Shown here one piece after another: positions 7,084 to 12,725 of a DNA stretch of 12,725 bases (position 1 is the stretch's first letter; each line of letters opens with the position of its first letter). This DNA is from an uncultured Pseudorhodoferax sp. Lineage in GTDB: Bacteria > Pseudomonadota > Gammaproteobacteria > Burkholderiales > Burkholderiaceae. The stretch lies in assembly GCA_913776795.1 (NCBI GenBank), contig CAJYRH010000404.1, forward strand, positions 1 through 12,725, written 5' to 3'. The notes under the pieces were generated by a model. The model was not told where the DNA came from. It saw nothing but the letters and a program-made list of their open reading frames with translations, and ran no database searches. Position numbers and translations under genes: made by a program.

Positions 7084-10000
7084 GTGGACCTGCTGATCGA
7101 TCCCCAGTCCATCGCCCCGCATCTGCCTGCCGCCACGTACGCCCGTGGCCTGCAGGTCTACCTGAACCAGGGCGTGCTAGAGCACCAGTTGCGTGCCGAG
7201 AGCGCGCAGCGCTGGCAGGTGGACGGCATGGTGCGCGGCAGCGAACGCGAACCGTACGACACCAGCCTGGTCATGGAACTGGGCGACGACGGCCGCGTGC
7301 TGCGCTTCGATGCGACCTGCTCCTGCCCGGTGGAGCGGCGTTGCAAGCACGCGGTGGCGTTGGCGCTGAAGGCCGCCTATGCCGCGGGCGCCGTTCGCCG
7401 CCCCGCCACGCCGGACGCCAGACCGGCGCCACCGCCGGCCCCGGCCCTCCCGCGGGCAGAGGCAGCGATGCATGCCTGGCTGGACCTGTTCGACACCGCG
7501 CCCGTGGATGCGGCGGTCCCCACAGTCCCCGCCCACGCCGACGTACCGCTGTACCTGCTGTCGGCGGCGCAACCGGCCGCGCACGGCACGCGCGAGCCGC
7601 CCCGCCTTCAGCTGGCCTGGCAGGTGTCGCGCGCGCTCAAGCGCGGTGGCTGGTCCAAGCCCAAGGCGCCCGGGTACGACGCCTTGCTGCGCATTCCCGC
7701 GCTGGCCAGCGCCCAGCCCAACGACGACCGCGAGTGCGTGCGTTTGATCCAGTCCCTGGGCGCGCAGCGCCACTACCACGGCACAGCCCACAGCGGGATC
7801 GTCGACGGCGCCATCGGCACCCTGGCCGTGCAGGCCGCCGCGCGTACCGGCCGGCTGTTCGCGCTGCTCGAGTCGGGCGAGATGGGCGAGACCCCGCTGC
7901 GCTGGGGGCCGCCGCGCCGCATGCTGTGGCAATGGCAGGAAACCAGGCAGCCGCGTGGGGCCGAGAGCCTGTGGGTGCTGCACGCCGGCGTGGCGGAGCA
8001 GGGTGCCGATCCCGAGGCGCCGGACGCCCGGCCGGCGCCGCGCACGGGTGTCTACGGCGCCCAGTCGCCGCTGTACCTGGACCTGGAAGACCGCTGCTGC
8101 GGCCCGGTGGAGAGCCCGGGCCTGGACACGGCCCAGCTGCGCCTGCTGCTGGCCGCGCCGCCGCTGCCGCAGTCGGCCTTCGGCGACGACCAGAGCCGCC
8201 TGCTTGAACGCCTGGCCGGCCTGCCGCTGCCGCCCGTGGTGCCACCGCCCGAACGCTGGCCGCAGGTACCGCCCGTGCCCTGCCTGCGGCTGGCGCGCGT
8301 GCCGGCCGCCGAGCGTGCCCAGCGCGGCCTGCTGCGTGCCACGCTGGACTTCGACTACGCCGGCCTGCGCGGGCATTGGTTCGTGCCGCAGGCCCAGGTG
8401 CTGGTGGCGCACGCCGGCCGCCGCGTGCTGCTGACCCGCGATGTCGCGGCCGAGCGGGGCGCCGAGGCGCGCCTGCAGGCCCTGGGGCTGGTGGGCGATG
8501 CGGTATCGCGCTTCCACCTGCCGGCCGCCAGCATGGTCTGGCTGGATTGGGCGATGGACGATTGGGGACCGCTGCGCGCCGCCGGCTTCGACGTGCAGGC
8601 CGATGCGGATCTCGACGGCTTCGTGGAGCAGGCCGACGCGCTGCTCGTGCAGGTGGCCTCGCCGCCGGCCGGCCACGACGACACCGCGCTCGAAGATGCC
8701 TTGCGTGCCGGCACGGATGTGGCCTGGTTCGACCTCTCCCTGGGCATCGCCATCGACGGGGCACGCCACAACGTGCTGCCCTGGTTGCCGGCGCTGCTGC
8801 GGCAGGTGCGCTACACCAACGGCGGCCCGCAGATGCCGCCATGGCTGTGGCGCGAGCAGCTCGACGGCCGTTGGCTGCGCCTGCCCTCCGAACCGCTGCA
8901 GCCCTGGCTGCAGGCGCTGCTGGACCTGGTGGGCGAGCGCCCCGAACGCGATCTGGATGCCGATGCATTGCGGCTGTCGCGGCTGGAAGCCCTGCGCATG
9001 GGTGTGCTGCTGGGCGAGGGCGCGGTGTGGGAGGGGGCCGAGGGACTGCGCCAGCTGCTGCGCGAACTGCGCAGCGGCGCGCCCCCGGCCGTCGCGCCGC
9101 CCGCAGGGCTGCGTGCGCAACTGCGACCCTACCAGCAGCAGGGACTGAACTGGCTGCAGTTCCTGCGCCGCGCCGGTCTCTCCGGCCTGCTGGCCGATGA
9201 CATGGGACTGGGCAAGACGCTGCAGACGCTGGCCCATCTGCTGCGCGAACACGAGGACGGCCGGCTCGACCGGCCCAGCCTGGTGCTGGCCCCGGTCAGC
9301 GTGCTGGGCAACTGGCGACGCGAGGCCGAGCGCTTCGCGCCCGCGCTGCGCACGCGCGTGTGGCACGGTGCCGACCGGCACAAGGCCGACTTCTCGGGCT
9401 GCGACCTGGTGGTGGCGCCGTACTCGCTGCTGCAGCGCGACCGCGAACGCTGGCTGGGCCAGCGCTGGCACCTGGTGGTGCTGGACGAGGCCCAGCACAT
9501 CAAGAACGCCAGCACCCAGGCCGCGCAGGTGGCGGCCTCGCTGCAGGCACGCCAGCGCCTGTGCCTTTCGGGCACGCCGATGGAGAACCACCTGGGCGAG
9601 CTCTGGAGTCTGTTTCACTTCCTGATGCCGGGCTTTCTCGGGAGCCAGGCGCGCTTTCGCGAGGTGTTCCGCCAGCCGATCGAGAAGCATGCGGACACGC
9701 AGTGCCTGGCGCTGCTGCGCCGGCGCATCGCGCCGTTCATGCTGCACCGGACCAAGGCGGCCGTGGCGACCGAGATGCCCGCGCGCACCGAGAGCATCAC
9801 GTCGGTCACCCTCGACGGCGCCCAGGCCGACCTGTACGAGACGATCCGGCTGGCGACCGAAAAGTCGGTACGCGCCGCGCTGGCGGACAAGGGCCTGACA
9901 AGGGCGCAGATCCACGTGCTGGATGCGTTGCTCAAGCTGCGGCAGGTGTGCTGCGACCCGCGGCTGGTCAAGGCCACGGCCGGTGTCGCCAAGGCCGCGG

Positions 10001-10518
10001 GCTCGGCCAAACTGGACCTGCTCATGCAGATGCTTGCAGAACTGCTGGAAGAAGGCCGGCGCGTGCTGCTGTTCTCGCAGTTCACGGGCATGCTGGCGCT
10101 GATCGAGGCCGCGCTGCGCGAGCGCGGCATCCCGTTTGCCACGTTGACCGGCCAGACACAGCAGCGCGACACCGTGATCGGGCGCTTCACCAGCGGCGCG
10201 GTCCCGCTGTTCCTGATCAGCCTGAAGGCCGGCGGTACCGGGCTGAACCTGCCCCAGGCCGACACCGTGATCCACTACGACCCCTGGTGGAACCCGGCCG
10301 TGGAGGAGCAGGCCACGGCGCGCGCGCACCGCATCGGCCAGCAGCGCCAGGTGATGGTCTACAAGCTGGTGGCCGAGGGCACGATCGAGGAGCGCATTCT
10401 GGCGCTGCAGGCACGCAAGGCGGCGCTGGCGCAGGGCCTGCTGCACGGAGCGGCGACGCGCGATGCGCCGCTGTTCACCGAGGACGACGTGGCCGAGTTG
10501 CTGCGGCCGATCGGGTGA
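7084..10518 (+). CDS. SWIM zinc-finger SNF2-family helicase-like ATPase
   Basis: An 1,144-residue protein. Near the N terminus is a SWIM zinc finger, C79-x-C81-x5-C87-x-H89. A Pro/Ala-rich linker (about 100-126) leads into a long region (to about 675) with no motif I recognise. The SNF2 motor follows: RPYQQQGLNWL, Walker A DDMGLGKT with K711, DEAQ at 801-804 (motif II), LSGTPMENHLGELWSLFHFL, then LLFSQFTGML, SLKAGGTGLNL and ARAHRIGQQRQ (H1082-Q1086) in the second RecA-like domain. All motor motifs look intact, so it should be a DNA- or RNA-stimulated ATPase that moves on nucleic acid and remodels bound proteins; its cellular role is unknown (RapA is the best known bacterial SNF2 protein, but lacks SWIM). 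Start is GTG 7084 or TTG 7081; neither has a clear ribosome binding site. The end faces the acetyltransferase gene with a 7-base gap and no visible terminator. Confidence 0.9.
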   Translation: MDLLIDPQSIAPHLPAATYARGLQVYLNQGVLEHQLRAESAQRWQVDGMVRGSEREPYDTSLVMELGDDGRVLRFDATCSCPVERRCKHAVALALKAAYAAGAVRRPATPDARPAPPPAPALPRAEAAMHAWLDLFDTAPVDAAVPTVPAHADVPLYLLSAAQPAAHGTREPPRLQLAWQVSRALKRGGWSKPKAPGYDALLRIPALASAQPNDDRECVRLIQSLGAQRHYHGTAHSGIVDGAIGTLAVQAAARTGRLFALLESGEMGETPLRWGPPRRMLWQWQETRQPRGAESLWVLHAGVAEQGADPEAPDARPAPRTGVYGAQSPLYLDLEDRCCGPVESPGLDTAQLRLLLAAPPLPQSAFGDDQSRLLERLAGLPLPPVVPPPERWPQVPPVPCLRLARVPAAERAQRGLLRATLDFDYAGLRGHWFVPQAQVLVAHAGRRVLLTRDVAAERGAEARLQALGLVGDAVSRFHLPAASMVWLDWAMDDWGPLRAAGFDVQADADLDGFVEQADALLVQVASPPAGHDDTALEDALRAGTDVAWFDLSLGIAIDGARHNVLPWLPALLRQVRYTNGGPQMPPWLWREQLDGRWLRLPSEPLQPWLQALLDLVGERPERDLDADALRLSRLEALRMGVLLGEGAVWEGAEGLRQLLRELRSGAPPAVAPPAGLRAQLRPYQQQGLNWLQFLRRAGLSGLLADDMGLGKTLQTLAHLLREHEDGRLDRPSLVLAPVSVLGNWRREAERFAPALRTRVWHGADRHKADFSGCDLVVAPYSLLQRDRERWLGQRWHLVVLDEAQHIKNASTQAAQVAASLQARQRLCLSGTPMENHLGELWSLFHFLMPGFLGSQARFREVFRQPIEKHADTQCLALLRRRIAPFMLHRTKAAVATEMPARTESITSVTLDGAQADLYETIRLATEKSVRAALADKGLTRAQIHVLDALLKLRQVCCDPRLVKATAGVAKAAGSAKLDLLMQMLAELLEEGRRVLLFSQFTGMLALIEAALRERGIPFATLTGQTQQRDTVIGRFTSGAVPLFLISLKAGGTGLNLPQADTVIHYDPWWNPAVEEQATARAHRIGQQRQVMVYKLVAEGTIEERILALQARKAALAQGLLHGAATRDAPLFTEDDVAELLRPIG

Positions 10519-10525
10519 CCGGGCA

Positions 10526-11098
10526 TCACGGCAGCGCCCGGTAGAAGTCGTGTGTGGCGCACACGCCGCCCTGCGGCCACAGCGCGTAGCCCGGGATCAC
10601 GCCGCAGGACTGCCAGCCGAGCCGGCGGTACAGGCGTTCGGCATCGGAACCGTCCACGGTGTCGAGCACCAGCAGCGTCCTGCCACAGTCCCGCGCCAGG
10701 GCCTCGGCCGCGCGCACGAGGGCCGCGCCGATGCCGAGCCGGCGTGCGCGGCGGTGCACCAGCATCTTGGCCAGGTCGGCGCGGTGCGGCTGGTTGTCGG
10801 GCTGGGCCAGCACCAGATGCACCGTGCCGGCGAGGCCCTGCGCATCCTCGGCCACGAGCAGGCCGCGTTCGCCGCGTGCCACCCTCTCGGCCACGCGCTG
10901 CCAGAAGGCCAGGGCCCGGTCCGGCGACAACGGGTGCATGAAGCCGACCGAGGCGCCGCCGTCGACACAGTCGATCAGCAGATCCGCTAGGCCCCGGCAT
11001 GAATCCGCGTCGAGCTGCTCCACGCGGTGGATCTGGAATGCAGGGGTCAGTTCATGTGCCGGCGCGCGCCGGGCCTTCGTTGACGAGGACAACGGCAT
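10526..11098 (-). CDS. GNAT-family N-acetyltransferase
   Basis: About 190 residues. The acetyl-CoA binding motif is plain: ADLAKMLVHRRARRLGIGAALVRAAE, with R119-x-x-G122-x-G124. LLVLDTVDGSDAERLYRRLGWQ (about 142-163) is the typical GNAT ending with motif B, and YALWPQGGVCATHDFYRAL closes the fold. It would transfer acetyl from acetyl-CoA to an amine on a small molecule or protein; the substrate cannot be inferred. The start is uncertain: ATG 11098 is the best in-frame ATG but overlaps the upstream XRE gene by 47 bases and has no clear ribosome binding site; the conserved part begins only at about residue 18 (TPAFQIHRVEQL). The two genes are almost certainly co-transcribed. Confidence 0.85.
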   Translation of the reverse strand: MPLSSSTKARRAPAHELTPAFQIHRVEQLDADSCRGLADLLIDCVDGGASVGFMHPLSPDRALAFWQRVAERVARGERGLLVAEDAQGLAGTVHLVLAQPDNQPHRADLAKMLVHRRARRLGIGAALVRAAEALARDCGRTLLVLDTVDGSDAERLYRRLGWQSCGVIPGYALWPQGGVCATHDFYRALP

Positions 11099-11645
11099 AG
11101 CGCGCCGGCCTGCGCGTGGGGTTGCGGTAGACGATGGGACGGTCCAGCGCATGGGCCAGGCAGTCGCCCGTGGCCAGATCGTGCGCGGCCTCGCCCAGTC
11201 GGATCTGCATGCGGCCTTCCAGCACCCAGATCTGCTGGTGCACGCGCGGGCTGCGCAGGCCCGTTTCGTAAGCCACCTGCGCTCCGGCGGGAAACGCGAC
11301 CTCGACGATCCGGATGGGCCAACCTGCCGGGGAAACGTTGCGGCGCAGGTAGCCCGATGCCGGATCGCGCCACAGCGGCTGGGCGGCCAGGCGCGCCACG
11401 GGTTCTGCCGCTGCGCCAGGCGCCGCTTCGAACAGCGCGACCAGCGGCACGCCCAGGCCCGAAGCCAGGCGTTCCAGCAGCACGGCCGTGGGGCTGCTCT
11501 CGCCGCGTTCGATCAGCGAGATCATGGAGCGGCTCACACCGCAGTGGCCGGCGAGCGCGTCGAGCGACAGGCCGCGCGCGGCGCGAAGCTGGCGCACCTG
11601 CTCGGCGATGCGCTCGTGCAGCGATGGGATGGTGTCGTCCGTCAT
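11052..11645 (-). CDS. XRE-family transcriptional regulator with cupin domain
   Basis: A 197-residue regulator. Residues 12-72 form an XRE helix-turn-helix: RIAEQVRQLRAARGLSLDAL, with the recognition-helix region GVSRSMISLIERGESSPT. After a short Ala/Pro linker, residues 98-190 form a cupin sensor barrel (VHQQIWVLEGRMQIRLGEA, ATGDCLAHALDRPIVYRN). Such proteins are normally repressors whose cupin binds a small ligand, often an amino acid or amine (family knowledge); the ligand here is unknown. It is followed by the overlapping acetyltransferase gene and diverges from the second BMP gene, so it could control both. Its upstream region carries a perfect palindrome in the promoter, consistent with autoregulation. 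The ATG at 11645 has no clear ribosome binding site. Confidence 0.9.
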   Translation of the reverse strand: MTDDTIPSLHERIAEQVRQLRAARGLSLDALAGHCGVSRSMISLIERGESSPTAVLLERLASGLGVPLVALFEAAPGAAAEPVARLAAQPLWRDPASGYLRRNVSPAGWPIRIVEVAFPAGAQVAYETGLRSPRVHQQIWVLEGRMQIRLGEAAHDLATGDCLAHALDRPIVYRNPTRRPARYAVVLVNEGPARAGT

Positions 11646-11672
11646 GTTGGACGTTTATTCCAACATGTTGGA
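11644..11672. repeat. Triple half-site operator: ATGTTGGA / TCCAACAT / ATGTTGGA
   Basis: ATGTTGGA (11644-11651) faces TCCAACAT (11659-11666) as a perfect inverted repeat with a 7-base spacer. The second half-site is shared with a third copy (11665-11672), making the perfect 14-base palindrome TCCAACATGTTGGA at 11659-11672. A looser copy, TGTTGG, is at 11695-11700. The cluster spans the regulator's start codon and promoter, so it is the probable binding site of the XRE-cupin protein. Confidence 0.6.
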
Positions 11673-11683
11673 TGACATGGCAA
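11654..11683 (-). promoter_or_regulatory. Probable promoter of the XRE-cupin/GNAT genes
   Basis: Read on the minus strand, a -35 TTGCCA (11683-11678, 5 of 6 to TTGACA) is separated by 18 bases from a -10 AATAAA (11659-11654, 4 of 6). The palindrome TCCAACATGTTGGA fills most of the spacer, so a bound regulator would block RNA polymerase. The start point would fall near 11647, giving a nearly leaderless message for the ATG at 11645. Confidence 0.45.
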
Positions 11684-11692
11684 GCGGCTTGC
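11680..11692. repeat. 13-base inverted repeat GCAAGC-G-GCTTGC between the divergent genes
   Basis: GCAAGC (11680-11685) and GCTTGC (11687-11692) are perfect inverted repeats around a single G. The site touches the -35 element proposed for the XRE gene and lies about 50 bases upstream of the BMP start. It may be a second operator; no regulator is assigned. Confidence 0.35.
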
Positions 11693-11743
11693 AGTGTTGG
11701 TGGACAATGCTGGCTCCTCATTCCAGTCCCTGGTGGACATCCC

Positions 11744-12725
11744 ATGAAGAGCGTCACTTCTAAAATACGCAGCAGCGGCCTCGGCCGCGCTTTCATTTCT
11801 GCCGACCGCTGCACGGCACAACCCCTTTCTTCCGCGCTGTCGCGCAGGCACCTGCTGGCCACCGTCGCCAGCGTCTGCCTGCCCGGCCTGGGTGGCATGG
11901 CCATGGCGCGCGACCCGCTCAAGATCGGCTTCGTGTACGTGGCGCCGCTCACCGACGCCGGCTGGGTGCGCCAGCACGAGGAGGGCCGCAAGGCCGTGCA
12001 GGCCGCATTGGGCAGCCAGGTGCAGACCCGCTACGTGGAGAACGTGGCCGAGGGTCCGGACGCCGAGCGTGTGATCCGCGAGCTTGCGCAACAGGGCTGC
12101 GGCCTGATCTTCACGCCGAGCTTCGGCTACATGGAGCCCACCTTGAGGGTGGCGCGCGATTTCCCCGAGGTGCGCTTCGAGTCCATCACGGGCTACAAGA
12201 CGGCTGCCAACGTCGCGACGGCCAATGCGCGGCACTACGAGGGCCGGTATCTGGCCGGGGTTGCGGCCGGGCGCATGACCAAGACCGGCACGTCGGGCTA
12301 TGTGGCCGGCTTCCCGATCCCCGAGGTGCTGCAGGGCATCAATGCGTTCACGCTGGGCATGCGCTCGGTGGCACCGCAGGCGCGCGTGCGCCTGGTCTGG
12401 CTGCAGGCCTGGTTCGATCCGCCGCGCGAGCGCGACGCGGCCATGACGCTCATGAACCAGGACGCCGACGTGATGGTGTTCCATACCGGCTCGGCCGCCG
12501 TGATGGCTGCGGCGCAGGAACGGGGCCAGCTTGCCATCGCCTACCACTCCGACATGCGCAAGACCGGGCCCGACGCACAACTGCTGGCCGTGCGCCACGA
12601 GTGGGGGGATTACTACACGCGCCGCGCACGCGCCGTGCTGGATGGCAGCTGGAAGACCGGCAACGTCTGGGGCGGCGTGCGCGAAGGCATGGTCCGTGTG
12701 GGCGACTTCGGCCCGCGCGTGCCCA
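11744..12725 (+). CDS. Second BMP/PnrA-family substrate-binding protein, probable Tat export (3'-truncated)
   Basis: The frame is open from ATG 11744 to the window end (327 codons), so the gene is incomplete. ATG 11744 has GGTGGA at 11732-11737 as a possible ribosome binding site. The N terminus has a long leader, then SRRHLL at 33-38 (twin-arginine motif), a hydrophobic run and an AMA cleavage site ending near residue 55; there is no lipobox. The mature part (DPLKIGFVYVAPLTDAGW, FTPSFGYMEPTLRVARDFP, FESITGYKT, YEGRYLAGVAAGRMTK, GYVAGFPIPEVLQGINAF, WFDPPRERDAA, HSDMRKTG, NVWGGVREGM) aligns segment by segment with the lipoprotein at 4064-5218. Differences fall at likely ligand positions: VFHTGSAAV for QNTDSAAV, and YHSDM for WDSDM. 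So a different purine-like ligand is plausible. No permease or ATPase is visible beside it, so partners lie beyond the window or it shares those upstream. An internal TAAAAT (11761-11766) raises some doubt about the start. Confidence 0.85.
   Translation, partial: MKSVTSKIRSSGLGRAFISADRCTAQPLSSALSRRHLLATVASVCLPGLGGMAMARDPLKIGFVYVAPLTDAGWVRQHEEGRKAVQAALGSQVQTRYVENVAEGPDAERVIRELAQQGCGLIFTPSFGYMEPTLRVARDFPEVRFESITGYKTAANVATANARHYEGRYLAGVAAGRMTKTGTSGYVAGFPIPEVLQGINAFTLGMRSVAPQARVRLVWLQAWFDPPRERDAAMTLMNQDADVMVFHTGSAAVMAAAQERGQLAIAYHSDMRKTGPDAQLLAVRHEWGDYYTRRARAVLDGSWKTGNVWGGVREGMVRVGDFGPRVP

Noticed and set aside
7177..10446. A 1,089-codon open frame on the minus strand opposite the SNF2 gene
   Set aside because: Its translation is rich in Q, R, H and A without any family motif, the usual product of reading GC-rich coding DNA backwards. 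The plus-strand frame has complete SNF2 motifs.
7084..10518. SNF2 gene as part of an anti-phage defence island
   Set aside because: No methylase, nuclease, DUF1998 or other defence partner is nearby; the neighbours are metabolic and regulatory genes, and the only mobile-type element is the toxin-antitoxin pair.
11642..12598. A 318-codon minus-strand frame opposite the second BMP gene
   Set aside because: The plus-strand frame from 11744 is open to the window end and aligns with the BMP family; the minus frame is its shadow.

Overview
The window is GC-rich, densely coded DNA with short gaps and frequent start/stop overlaps. The gene families and codon use point to a betaproteobacterium, most likely Burkholderiales (Comamonadaceae-like); this placement is inference from style and gene content, not from a marker gene.

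Layout. (1) 2-334 is the C-terminal end of a LysR-type regulator. (2) 528-5218 is a four-gene ABC importer operon of the BMP/PnrA type: a double ATPase, two overlapping permeases and a substrate-binding lipoprotein, closed by a strong hairpin terminator at 5237-5266. A sequence with good spacing for a sigma-54 (-24/-12) promoter lies 50-65 bases ahead of the first gene. (3) 5332-5984 is a two-gene toxin-antitoxin module (AbrB-type antitoxin, PIN toxin) with its own AT-rich promoter and repeat region. (4) 6027-7076 is a deaminase of the adenosine/adenine deaminase superfamily whose motifs fit the adenine deaminase branch. (5) 7084-10518 is a 1,144-residue SWIM-SNF2 helicase-like ATPase. (6) On the minus strand, 11645-10526 holds an XRE-cupin regulator followed by an overlapping GNAT acetyltransferase. 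(7) Diverging from these, 11744 to the window end is a second BMP-family binding protein with a probable twin-arginine signal peptide; it runs off the end.

How they fit together. The importer and the deaminase make a plausible purine scavenging unit: uptake of purine bases or nucleosides, then release of ammonia from adenine. A sigma-54 type promoter would tie this to nitrogen supply. The toxin-antitoxin pair sits between importer and deaminase and has probably been inserted there or acts as an independent unit. The second BMP protein is a clear paralogue of the first with altered motifs and a different export route, so it may serve another ligand. The XRE-cupin gene has a perfect 14-base palindrome inside its likely promoter, which suggests autoregulation and possibly control of the divergent BMP gene. 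I found no RNA genes, CRISPR array, insertion sequence or phage genes. No gene cluster here looks like a wholly new system; the best leads are regulatory sites and specificity questions.
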